A stretch of DNA of 64,000 nucleotides. Origin: Ramazzottius varieornatus (taxonomy: Eukaryota; Tardigrada; Eutardigrada; Parachela; Ramazzottiidae). The stretch is from NCBI GenBank assembly GCA_001949185.1, contig BDGG01000002.1, positions 6,004,448 through 6,068,447 on the forward strand, read 5' to 3'. Below, piece by piece: positions 54,392 through 64,000 of this stretch. Position 1 is the stretch's first letter; the number at the start of each line of letters is the position of its first letter. Made by a program: the position numbers and the translations under genes. The notes under the pieces were generated by a model. The model did not search any database, was not told the DNA's origin, and saw only the letters and a list, made by a program, of their open reading frames with translations.

Positions 54392-54599
54392 TGCGAGAGC
54401 TCCACTCAAAAGGCTGGCCTTCCAGAGGAGCTTTAGAATGAGTTGTAGACCGCTTGAGTCATCGTAGAAAGCTGTTCAGGCATTCTGAAGCCCTTAAATT
54501 GGGGCAAACTATGGCAAGCCTGAGCTTATGGCGGAAGATTAGATAGAAATTTCTTGGCACCGAAAGTGGTGTCTACCATTAGTCATCCGTTGTACGTAC
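54392..54599 (-). repeat. Dispersed repeat, copy 2
   Basis: This is the reverse complement of 16946-17153, same length (208 bp). It shares ttcttggcaccgaaagtggt and attggggcaaactatggcaa with that copy. The flank at 54700-54840 holds about four diverged ~30-bp units with accaatggtcaa, related to the units at 16500-16620 beside copy 1. Confidence 0.85.
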
Positions 54600-54699
54600 G
54601 CGATTGGACCACATATAAGCTATAGCATATACGCCACGTGAGCATCGCCAGCGACTGCCAGAACCTGGTACAGCAGCCAACCTGGTACACTAGCGGCCA

Positions 54700-54840
54700 G
54701 CTAACACTGGTTTTTTCCCAGCGGCCGACTCATCAAAACCAATGGTCAATTGAGCAACACCAATGGTTAGCCACCAGTGGTCAATCTAGCAAGACCAATG
54801 GTCAACTTTTGGTAGTCAACCTAGTGACAGTAACAAGACC
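54700..54840 (-). repeat. Diverged ~30-bp minisatellite units
   Basis: Successive units contain accaatggtcaat or ccagtggtcaatct, for example at about 54738, 54760, 54774 and 54800. They are part of the same repeat family as 54392-54599 and the 16500-16620 block. Confidence 0.65.
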
Positions 54841-55251
54841 CACGGTAATACCCTGTTGATCGTGCAGTGCCGTAAAGTAGTACTATCAACAGTGTTATCA
54901 TTTCCGTATTAATCAATACGCCAACATCTTGGAATGCTTAGTACAGAATTGACCAAATCCGAAATCACGACTCATGACTCATCAAAAACTTGGTAAAATT
55001 CCTCAAAAAAATCGGGGAATCATCCTGAGCAAAGGATCGTGCTGTCTGGAGCTCGAGCTTCCTCTAATGAGTTTGCGATTCAGAGTCCCTTTGGGTATCT
55101 TTCCTTGAGCTGAGGCAAGGATGTGGTTGAGTTGGGCCCTGACTCTTCCGTTTTGATTCATTATCGGATCATCGAAAATTTATTACCTGGAGAGTTCGCA
55201 GGTCAAATAGGAAGCAGGGTATCATCCGGAGTCCAACTCTCTACGAGCAAG
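54841..55251. other. Upstream region of DMAC2L
   Basis: AT-rich at first, with no coding sequence recognised. It probably contains the DMAC2L promoter. Confidence 0.4.
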
Positions 55252-56186
55252 ATGAGTGTTGTCGGTCTATCCAGACATACCTCCATGTTCATCAGAAGAT
55301 CCGCTCCCCTGACCAAGGGAAGCACCATGCAACCTCAGCGGACTGCGATGTTTGCCTTTCTAGATCAAGTATGGAACAGGTATTGACCATATCTCATGGC
55401 TCTGCTCATAAGCGATAAAGTCCCGCTTACGTGACGGACCTATACATGTGGTACTGCCAGTCTGCCATTCTGATTGGCCCACATGTTTGCTGGATTCTTT
55501 CAGGGTTGATCGAGATAGAATCAAGGAAATTGGTCCGGAGAAAGCAGCGGCGGAATGGCTGATAAAAAACGGAGCTGCTGTCCGCTGGAAGAATCAGGCA
55601 AAGTTTGTTTCGGACTACAATTCCATGGAAGTCACAACCAGACCTGGCGACACCATTGAAGGTACCGTTGAAGATGTGGACGATGGATATGCAATTTAGT
55701 AACATCAAAAACAGAATGATTCAGTTGGTGCAGGCTTTAATATTGTCGTTGTTCTAAGCGATCGACGCGACTGAGGCATCCATCATGGGTGAAGGATTCG
55801 AATATCTGCGTAAGCTAGAGTTTTGCTAATGCCGATTACGCATAGATCTTACGCTCGCTTGATTTCCGATTGCGAACCGTGCTGAATTTTTTTATATGTC
55901 TGCAGAAGGCCTCAGCTCGTTAAGAATGATAAGGTTCAACAAGACACATCACATCAGCGACGGGGCATTGAGGAAGCTAAGCTATGTTAAAGATACCCTC
56001 GAAGAGGTGGAGGTAATGCATTGTGGAAATGTGACGGATGCTGGAGTGAAGTCCTTGGGTCAATTGCCCAAACTGAAAAATGTGATGCTGGCCGATTTGA
56101 TCGGAGTCAAGAACTTGGAGCAATGCGCACATAGCATCAAGTCGGATTTGCCGGAATGTGAGGTGCAGGTTCGTCCTACCACGTGA
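55252..56186 (+). CDS. DMAC2L: ATP synthase coupling factor B-like / DMAC2-like protein
   Basis: Mitochondrial leucine-rich-repeat-type protein of the ATP5S (factor B) family. Exons 55252-55379, 55504-55661, 55759-55809 and 55906-56186 sum to 618 nt and 205 residues, close to the family's usual ~200. The N-terminus MSVVGLSRHTSMFIRRSAPL is Arg/Ser-rich, consistent with a mitochondrial targeting sequence. Family blocks: RVDRDRIKEIGPEKAAAEWL, a short exon with AIDATEASIMGEGFEYLQGL, then LRR-like VEVMHCGNVTDAGVKSLGQL and VMLADLIGVKNLEQC. The family is linked to complex I and ATP synthase function or assembly. NDH2, another respiratory gene, follows 1.1 kb downstream on the same strand. Confidence 0.9.
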
Positions 56187-57253
56187 TGGGAAGAACAATC
56201 ATTCCACCCGAGCATATCCTCAAAATAGCTAAGTACACCGCTTAGCAGCCCGGTTCTTCACTTTTCTTGGCAGATACGATTTTGATACCTCATTTATCTC
56301 GATAACGTCTTATTCCTGTGTGCTTATTCTTCTATCTGCAAGATATCGCCTCTTTGTTTAACTGCAAGATTGAAGATTTGACATAGGAGATTGGCGATAC
56401 GAGGATGTTTAGTTCAATTAAGCAAGTTAGCCGTGCTCGTACATGCTGATAATTACTGTATCTGTACAGAGCCGCTTTCGGTTATTGGGGATATGGACGT
56501 GTCCGAACGGTCAATTTACCCCACATACGGTGCAGGACTTCCGGCAGACCCAAGAACCACGTGTAGTGAGTCCGAAATAGCGCTCAACAATGCGACAACG
56601 TAATTTGCCTTCCAAACAAGATTTAAATTAAAACGAACTACAAATTTTTGCATCGTGTTTCGCTTTCGACAATGTGGACTTTGAAAAGTTTAACAGACCC
56701 GGAAGTAGATACTGCGCGTTTCTATCTCCCCGAATACGAAAGGGACGGCCTAGAAAGTGTTCGTACCTGCATCACAAGTTACGTGGTCCGCAGTCTTCGA
56801 ACCGGACGATCCAGTACATCGTAGAAACAGAGATGACGCAACACTTGCTTGAGGGTGGTATCATCACTAGACTGGATCGTCATTCAGCATACGAGTGTTT
56901 TTACTATAGCGCGATTACGCTAGTTTCTTCGGTCTTTAAAACTTTCTCAGCGCCAGCGCAGCATCAGGAGAACCCGAACTTTCAGTAGTAGCTGGAGCGT
57001 TCTGGTTTTCTGTGTGCTTTTTATCCTGCGGACACCGTTAGTGCTAAACCAGCCCACCTCACTCTGCGCAACAGTCTGCAAGTAAGCAAGCTTGAAGCTC
57101 TGGGCATATATGCGGCGGCTGTGACTTTTGAGGCCCACTTTTCACAGCACGTGTTTGTAGGCAATGGACATCCATAAGACTCAGCAAGGTTAGCTCTTCG
57201 ATTGGGATTCTGAGTAACGAACAGCGGCTTCCGTCTGGAGCGAGCTTTCAGCC
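56187..57253. other. Intergenic region DMAC2L-NDH2, no gene seen
   Basis: Just over 1 kb with short open frames only (the longest, 56674-56988, is not recognisable). It probably holds a 3' UTR and the NDH2 promoter. Confidence 0.4.
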
Positions 57254-59033
57254 ATGCATGCATACCAGCAACGCGGATATTCCTTGTTATCCCACCTCAC
57301 CGGAGTGCAGATATGGACACAGAAGACGCACGCCCGCGCTTTCTCGTGGTCGAGCTTGACCAACGTATTCTCGAAAGGCACAGACGGAAAGCCAAGAAAG
57401 CGGCTAGTGATTCTGGGCACTGGGTGGGGAAGTTACAGTGTACTGCAGAACGTCAACCGGAAGTTGTATGACATCACTGTCATCAGTCCGAGAAACCATT
57501 TCCTCTTCACACCTCTTCTTGCAAGCACGACGGTCGGAACTCTGGGTACACCCTCCATCTGAATGTGTACTTCCATTGTGTGTCATTACGTGAGGAGGTG
57601 AAGTATGTGGCTAACATGTTTGCTCGTAGAGTTTCGCTCGATCATCGACCCAGTTCGCAACGCAGGTGAGTTACCGGCATACAAATCTGTCAAACCTACG
57701 TGATTGATATGATAGACTTTAAGCTTAACCCGAAAGTCACTGCAGGTTTTCGGGAGAACGATGACTTCTTCCTCTCGTACGCCACAAAGGTGGACTTTGC
57801 CCAAAAAATGGTGGAAATGCGCAGCAATGACGAAGCAAAGACCATCGCCAGAGTGTCATACGATCGACTGGTCATCGGTGTGGGTGCCCTGACCAACACA
57901 TTCCACGTTCCAGGTGCTGATCAACATGCATTTTTTCTTAAGGTCGAGATTCAAATTTATCTCGCAAAATTAACCAGTCTAACCTTCTGACTTATCGCCT
58001 AATAGGAAATTCAAGATGCGAGAAGCATAAGGAACCAGATTTTGAGTAACTTCGAGTCGGCTCTCCAACCCGGACTGACACAAGACGAACGCGAGCGCCT
58101 GCTACACTTCGTCATAGTCGGCGGGGGACCTACTGGTGTCGAGTTCGGGGCGGAGGTATATGATTTTGTGCGGACCGACGTTGCGCGGCTGTACCCGAAG
58201 GACGTGAAGATGACCAAAGTTACCTTAGTGGAGGCTCAGCATATTCTTCAATCTTTTGACAAAAATCTGCAGAGCTACGCAGAAAAGAAGATCAAGGAGC
58301 GATCGAACTTCAACTTAATCCAAGACTCGGTTATCGAAGTTACCAAGCGGTCTGTCAGATTGAAATCGGGGCAAGTGATTCCTTGTGGGTTGGTGGTGTG
58401 GAGTACGGGACTGGCGCCGAGGGACTTTACAAGAGAAATGAACGCTCAAAAAACCAAGCAAGGTAACTCTTGTCGTCCTGTAATTAACTTGGTGTTCTCC
58501 CGCTGTATAGTGACTGTATACAGTAATCTGCGATGACTTTACCCACGGTTCTTTCTTGGTTGCTTTTAGGCCAGTTGCTTGTGAGCAAAAGACTGCAGCT
58601 AATTTCCGACCCGGACCCCAAAGGATCTGTCTTCAGTTTGGGCGATTGCGCCTACATTCCGGAGGGACCTCTGCCTTGTACTGCGCAAGTGGCCGAACGG
58701 GAAGGTCGTTATCTGGCTAAACTGCTGAATAACGACGATATTCGACACTCGGAACCATTTACTTTCAAAAGCATGGGTAAGTTGTACTAGAGGGAAACGA
58801 TGCGCGAAGAACCCGGAAGTTGAGTTTTCGGTTACTTTGTAGGTATGCTGGCATATGTCGGAGGCTACAAAGCTGTAACGGATATGCCAGAGTTCAAGAT
58901 TCATGGTGTGACTTCGTGGGTTCTCTGGAGATCGGCTTACCTTACTCGTCTAGGATCGCTTCGACTGCGCCTCCAGGTTCCTTTCGACTGGTTCAAAACG
59001 TTTTTCTTTGGTCGCGATACATCTAAGCTTTGA
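57254..59033 (+). CDS. NDH2: Type II (alternative) NADH:ubiquinone oxidoreductase, mitochondrial
   Basis: Single-polypeptide FAD enzyme that passes electrons from NADH to ubiquinone without pumping protons, bypassing complex I. Exons 57254-57545, 57630-57665, 57746-57942, 58006-58462, 58570-58776 and 58843-59033 sum to 1380 nt and 459 residues, typical for the family. The first Rossmann motif is [19 protein letters not shown] (FAD), followed by [20 protein letters not shown]. The second is [20 protein letters not shown] (NADH). FAD contacts and quinone-site segments are seen in [20 protein letters not shown]. The C-terminal membrane-anchoring helix is [20 protein letters not shown]. No EF-hand insert is present, so it resembles yeast NDI1 or plant NDA more than NDB. 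The ~50-residue basic N-terminus fits mitochondrial import. The enzyme is absent from vertebrates and insects. Confidence 0.95.
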
Positions 59034-59190
59034 GAGGTTTTGGTAGATTCTATTCCGCTAACACTCGAGAAACTTCCACGTATAATGACACTAATCACTT
59101 TGAATAAGTAAAGAACTGCGGAATCCGGGAAATGCGAACCAAAGTTAGTACCAAACGGCAACGTTGGTATACTGGGCAGCCCATTGCACG

Positions 59191-59225
59191 ATACGACATG
59201 ACATGAGATGACATGACACGAAATG
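59191..59225. repeat. Short simple repeat (atgac)n
   Basis: Imperfect pentanucleotide run (gacatgacatgagatgacatgacac) between NDH2 and DCLRE1C. Confidence 0.7.
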
Positions 59226-59393
59226 CATCTTACGCTGTAACTCCGACCATCGCAAATCAAAGAAGCCGTGTTGATTGGTTGCACTGATAGTTGTTTCTTG
59301 AACGAAATTTATGAAACATAAAACAAACAGAAGTTGCATCCGTTCCAATGGTTTCATTGTAGTCGATTTGTTCGGACTACTAAGACAGGAATG

Positions 59394-61182
59394 ATGAGTT
59401 CCTTCAATGGATTGATTCTCGAGTATCCGTTGGTGTCTGTGGATAACTTCAGTGGGAAGAGCCTGCAGTCTACGACATACTTCTTGTCGCATGCTCATAC
59501 GGGTAAGACGGTTAGCTGGGCACGAGTTCGATGTTGGAGGACATTTTTGGAGCGTTATTCTCATTCTGTTCTGGTTGTGGTTTCTTCCTGCAGACCATAT
59601 GCAAGGTCTGACATCCAAGGCCTTCGCAAATCGATTGAAGAATGGGTGAGTTTGACTTCCGGCAGTAGGTTCGGAAATCAACTGCGTTTGTGGTTGCTGA
59701 CACGAAACACTCCTCCTCTGTATGACAGGCATAACTGCCGCGTTTTCTCCTCGGAATGCACGAGGAATATTCTTCGAGATGGAGGAGACGTGTTTGGAGT
59801 GGCGGATGTGGTGGTCAAAAGACTGGTAAGACGAAGGCTGCCACTCGTTTATCCTGATATATAAATAATTATAACTTGCTTACCACTGAAGGCTCGAACC
59901 ATTAATTTTGAGAGTACGAACTGATGAGCTACATATTGCAGGAAGTTCTGCCCTGTGATGCAGCAGAGGTTATCGAGGTGGTCAACCATGACGGAGAGGT
60001 AAGAACGGATTGATTCCTCATCGAGTACGATATCAGAACTTCCGGTTCTTCTGGGTAGGTCGAATATTCCTTGACTGTTACAACGCTGCAAGCGGGACAC
60101 TGTCCGGGTTCTGTAATGTTCGTGTTCGACGGTCCGAACGGGAGGGTACTGTACACGGGAGACTTCAGGTTGTATCCTGGCCAGAGTGCAAATCTCGTTG
60201 GGCTTCCTGCCTGTGTCAAGACGGTCTACTTGGACACGACCTTCTGCTTTGCCGGTGCTAACAAGTTTCCGAGGCGAGAAGAAGCTATCAAGAGTCTGTG
60301 CGCAATAGTCAAGCAGTGGACCATGAAGAATCCGGCAGCACCGGTATTCGTCAACACGAAGACCCGGCTGGGGTACGAGGCTGTCTTCGTGGAACTGGAA
60401 CGGACTCTTCGGCAAAAGGTAGATCGTAAATGTTTGGAGAATATTCAAAGATCCATATGCGCGGTTACTTCCTTTTGTTGTAGATACACGTCTCCGAAAG
60501 ACGACACAGCATGTATAAAAGCATGCTCGAGCTTTATGATATACTGACGCTTGACGAAGCGGAATCGAATATTCACGCATGTGACAAGGTACGAAGGAGT
60601 ATATACTGAGGACGTGTTATTCCATCTTTACGTACTCGAATTCACGTTGGCATTTTTCGTAGTGCTCAGTTGTTTTGCAAGCGGAAAGCGCTTTGTGGAT
60701 CAAGCTTTGTGCTTTCTCCTTTACCCTTAAACATACCAACGGACGAACCACGTTAAAGCATCCCAAGTTCTCCCATTCCTACAGAGTTTGCTTCTCCATG
60801 CATTCTTCCTTCAGCGAAATAGCTGAGCTCGTGCAGCACGTCAAGCCCCGAAGGATCGTTCCGATTGCCTTTCCGCCGGGTTCCGACGTTCTCCAGGTGG
60901 GCAGAAGGAGCACTTGTGACTCGTCGACGAAAGGTCTGACAGTCTTGATGCTAGTTCTGTCCCTTCTTACAGATTTTGAACTTGCTTCCGAAAGTTGTCC
61001 CGAAGGAATCAGTGCGAGAACGGACACGTCCAGAACAGCGGCTCTTCGAGAAGAATGTTAATCGGATAGCGGCTTCTGAAGACCCATGTATCGGAGCCGC
61101 AAGTACGAGTACAGATGACTTAGTCTTCGAAGACGAAATTGAATTGCCAAAGCCTAAACGTCTGAAATTCAGGTCGTTCTAG
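59394..61182 (+). CDS. DCLRE1C: Artemis-like nuclease (SNM1C, metallo-beta-lactamase/beta-CASP)
   Basis: Nuclease of non-homologous end joining that opens hairpins and trims DNA ends with DNA-PKcs. Exons 59394-59502, 59594-59645, 59729-59825, 59942-59998, 60059-60418, 60484-60588, 60663-60896 and 60973-61182 sum to 1224 nt and 407 residues. Metallo-beta-lactamase motifs: HxHxDH in YFLSHAHTDHMQGL, His in LQAGHCPGSVMFVFDG, Asp in YTGDFRLYPGQ, and VYLDTTFC. The beta-CASP region includes SYRVCFSMHSSFSEI and the conserved VPIAFPPGSD. The N-terminal MSSFNGLILEYPLVSVDNFS matches Artemis, not SNM1A or Apollo. Vertebrate Artemis has about 690 residues; here the long regulatory tail is reduced to a short basic end (ELPKPKRLKFRSF). 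An ATG three bases earlier (59391) is also in frame. Confidence 0.92.
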
Positions 61183-61551
61183 GTTGCGCTGCATGACGCT
61201 GTACGTTTTTTGCTCACGACTTCCTTTATTCCTTTTAATCAACAGTATTACGCGTTATTTTACTTGTTACTTCTGTTTATTGCTCACAATTTACTGCACG
61301 AAAACGGTCTAAAACTGAGCGTCGAGTTGTTGACCAAGAATAGTATACTACAAAATTCTCACTTCGTTTTCTGAGGAGATATATGCCGAAAACTGAGTAG
61401 ATAACATTGGGGGGGAAACTGGCGAAAACTTATGGAAACGTAAAATACTGAAAAAAGGGGGGTTATGATGGAAAATGAAACTTCCGGTCAGTGTCTGACC
61501 GCTGCAGAGAAAAGGAACAGCGTCTGAGAGTTGGCCACCTCGTCAGTCATT
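61183..61551. other. Convergent intergenic region DCLRE1C / LEMD3
   Basis: AT-rich 3' UTRs of the two converging genes. Nothing else was seen. Confidence 0.4.
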
Positions 61552-64000
61552 CTAACGAACACGTTTAGAGGGCTGCATTTGGGTCATTTTCAGTTCCGTT
61601 CCAGGGAATCTTTGGTGGTATCGTTCGAGTTTGAGGAACTTGACTGTGACCATGTTGTTGTCGAACTCGTTACCTTGCAGAGCCAGGTAGGCATTTCGGG
61701 CGTCTTCGCTTGTTGCCAGTTTGATATAAGCAATGCCCTGTATTAAAGAAAAAATCAGTTAGCAGACAGGAGAGACTAGAAAGCAAGCGCAGTGTTATCT
61801 CTCCGCGAAACTGTTCGTACCTCATCTGAGGTGGTCTCCACTTGAATGTCCAGAATTCGTGCCACACCGCGGCACTTCTCCAAGATGGCATCCTGAATGT
61901 CATCGACCCAGGAAAGATCCGACTGACTTTCCTTCGAGCCAACGAACATACCTCGCACCTTCAGGCAAGAGGTAGCCGCCTGAACCTCCCCACTATTTGC
62001 CGGTCTGGTGTTTACTAAAGGAAGAAGATACTTGGCCAATCTTGTGGATGTTCATTATTGCTCATAAAAACAGAAAACAATAAAACCAAGCTTACCGCCC
62101 CACGATCGGTTGCGACGAGGTATCACCTTACTGGCCATGTTGTTGCTGGAAGCGACGACCGGAGCGCTCGAGACAGACGAATCCGGTTCGACACGATCAG
62201 GCTGGGCGGCAGCAGCGCCGGAAGTCCAGTTCCACACTTCAAAGTCTTCGCCGTTAATCTGCTGGAACTGACTGCCGATGCGCGATTCGTGTGCTTGAAT
62301 GTAAGCGACCGCTTCGTCCCAGACCGGAAGCAGGCGTTTTCGATCAGGACCATGAGGCACCAGCATCTCGCGAATGTGGGACAGCGGAACAGCCTTTCCG
62401 TTCTGCTCATGTTGATTACGAACGTGACCTGTACAATGTCATAATAAAGAACGAAATTACTCCAACTTCGTTTTTTAGTCAGTTTCGAAAGCAGTCTCGA
62501 TGATAGACGATAATGCTATATCAGATTAGAACTTACCGATAATACTGTTGACCATTTGGTAAACCTGTTCCTGTCGTTTCGATCGACGTTGGAGGAAATA
62601 GTAGAACCAGGCGCCTGCGGCGGATAGAGCGCCAATACCTGAAAGGATGCCAGTTATTCGACAGATTACTTCTATACTCAAATGGAATCCCAGACTCACC
62701 CAATCCTAGCAAAGAGATCCTGAATAATGTAGTCTTCACCGCTTCTTTCAGGTTGCACAAGAAGCTCTTGGTGGCGAATCGCGATTCCAGAAATCGAACA
62801 TCCTTCACAGTGCTGGCGTTCCTCCTCGTTTCAGTCAGAGCACTGTAGAAAAAACCCCAGCGGAAATCGTGGAGCGAGCCCGGTATAATTTACTATGGAA
62901 TAAACACAGTGTCTTGTACTGAAATGTCTTACTCGATGCCCCAGTGAGGATTTGCAATAATGAGATTGACGGCTCTGCCAAAATCCCCGGCATCACTCAG
63001 ATGGACATTCTCCACTGCGTAATCTTGAGCGGCTCGGTAGCTCATCGATGTGGGCCCATGTCCTTCGCAGCTAGCATCGCCTAAACATTAACCACAATTA
63101 GCTATTGTCCAAAAGCCCGACCGTTTCTGTTCAAAGACATATGTGCAGCTTAGCGTACAGGTTACCTTTCATCGAAGCTAGCTTTTTAGCTAGATGAGCC
63201 ACCATGTCCATAGCGATTGTCACATCTTCGAAACTGTTGCACGTTCCATCGCCGACCACTTTACCATCTTCACACTGGAGCAACTTGTCAGCTAAAACAG
63301 AAACCAGAAACATCATAATGCCATAAGATTTTACAGGAATGAAGATCCTTACCCAAAGCAGGTCTTCCTAGTCGGAAGTGCATGATGCTGCTGTCAATGT
63401 CCGAAGAGTCCCATTTCATTCGCGCATAGTAGGCCAGAACACCAACCAGAAACATGAGGAACAGAGCTAACAGAAGGCGTGAAATGTTCCGACCAAACCA
63501 GCTACTCCAGCCTTCTTCTTCCTCTGTCCGGCTAGTACTACCGCTGCTGTTAAAGACCAGTGGTCGAGGGCGAGGCGGCTCATGCCGAGTGTAGTGTCGA
63601 TCTGTCTCTTCGCGGCTTGATGGCTGAGGAGTCAAGTGGATTGGATCAGCCAAAAGACGGCTGAAGAAACCTGAAAGTAAGCAAGAAGTTGAGACAAGAA
63701 CTGCTGAATGAAGTCGAAAACTGAGGAAGTATCTCGTACCTGGTCGTTTCTTCGCGGCAGGGAGATCAGTCTCGTCACTCTGACGAACCAAAGATGCCAG
63801 ACTTGGACGTCCAAGAGTCGATCGTCGGCCATCGTCGCGAATGGGTGTCATAGCGCCGAAGGAGTCGTGAAGAGAGCTGTGGGGTCGCTTCTCAGTTGGA
63901 GTACTGGTCTTAGGCTGTTGGCGGGCGAAGAAACGACTGAACCCATTGCCGCTCGAGGGTGAATCGGTCGAAGCCACGATTCTTGGCCTCTGGTTACGAG
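61552..64000 (-). CDS. LEMD3: Inner nuclear membrane protein MAN1 (LEMD3), 5' end outside window
   Basis: Inner nuclear membrane protein that, in animals, binds chromatin and dampens SMAD signalling. Exons on the minus strand: 64000-63740 (continues off the edge), 63670-63353, 63291-63166, 63080-62933, 62843-62700, 62638-62537, 62428-62096, 62014-61821 and 61737-61552; about 603 residues are visible. A Ser/Pro-rich nucleoplasmic segment is followed by membrane span 1 (LLLALFLMFLVGVLAYYARM) and a lumenal domain with cysteines (CEDGKVVGDGTC). Span 2 is IGALSAAGAWFYYFL. The MAN1/Src1 winged-helix region follows (HIREMLVPHGPDRKRLLPVW, AVAYIQAHESRIGSQFQQI), then a C-terminal RRM/UHM-like domain (CLKVRGMFVGS, DDIQDAILEKC, NMVTVKFLKLERYHQRFP). 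The RRM separates MAN1 from LEM2. The LEM domain itself should lie beyond 64000. The window edge falls inside the first visible exon. Confidence 0.92.

Noticed and set aside
59394-61182. Assignment as Apollo (DCLRE1B) or SNM1A
   Set aside because: The N-terminal block before the HxHxDH motif (EYPLVSVDNFS…) and the beta-CASP segment fit Artemis better.

Overview
The window reads as nuclear DNA of an animal with a compact, intron-rich genome. Introns follow GT...AG and are mostly 50-150 bases. A RUNX gene with a Groucho-type C-terminal motif beside a FOXK gene points to Metazoa. A mitochondrial type II NADH dehydrogenase, missing from vertebrates and insects but kept by several early-branching animal lineages, makes a sponge, cnidarian, placozoan or similar invertebrate plausible. 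The lineage is inference; the gene calls rest on motifs and on exon models whose reading frames close.

Layout. 0.7-3.1 kb (-): type II regulatory subunit of protein kinase A. 5.3-13.0 kb (+): FOXK, then RUNX. 13.9-15.5 kb (-): UBE2Q. 16.4-17.2 kb: nested repeats with a 221-bp MITE. 17.7-32.8 kb (+): NDUFB10 of complex I, a gene with a captured retroelement-integrase zinc-binding domain, a very long ARFGEF3/BIG3-like gene of about 29 exons, and an unrecognised 601-residue protein. 33.0-37.2 kb (-): two small unknown genes and the C-terminal two thirds of MSH2.

37.3-48.1 kb is a 10.8-kb transposon nest with a perfect 8-bp target duplication (gttcgacg) and long terminal inverted repeats. I read it as one hAT element of about 3.7 kb (decayed DUF4371-type transposase) that was invaded in BOTH arms by two different R2-like non-LTR retrotransposons. 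Both carry restriction-like endonucleases. Their 3' ends abut the same sequence (TGTGCTCAGTTTGACATGG) in the two arms. This suggests retroelements that target a DNA transposon's inverted repeat, and it is the most interesting signal in the window. A small TA-flanked element sits in the right arm as well. The nest begins 118 bp upstream of the first recognisable MSH2 exon, and the mismatch-recognition and connector domains of MSH2 are not found on either side.

48.1-64 kb: a poorly resolved plus-strand locus, an intronless TBC1D19-like RabGAP (-), GTF2B/TFIIB (-), a second inverted copy of the 16.9-kb repeat, then DMAC2L (ATP synthase coupling factor B-like), alternative NADH dehydrogenase NDH2 and DCLRE1C/Artemis on the plus strand, and LEMD3/MAN1 (-) running off the right edge.

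Themes: three mitochondrial respiratory genes (NDUFB10, DMAC2L, NDH2), two DNA-repair genes (MSH2, Artemis) and two developmental transcription factors (FOXK, RUNX). No operon-like organisation, rRNA, tRNA or CRISPR was seen.
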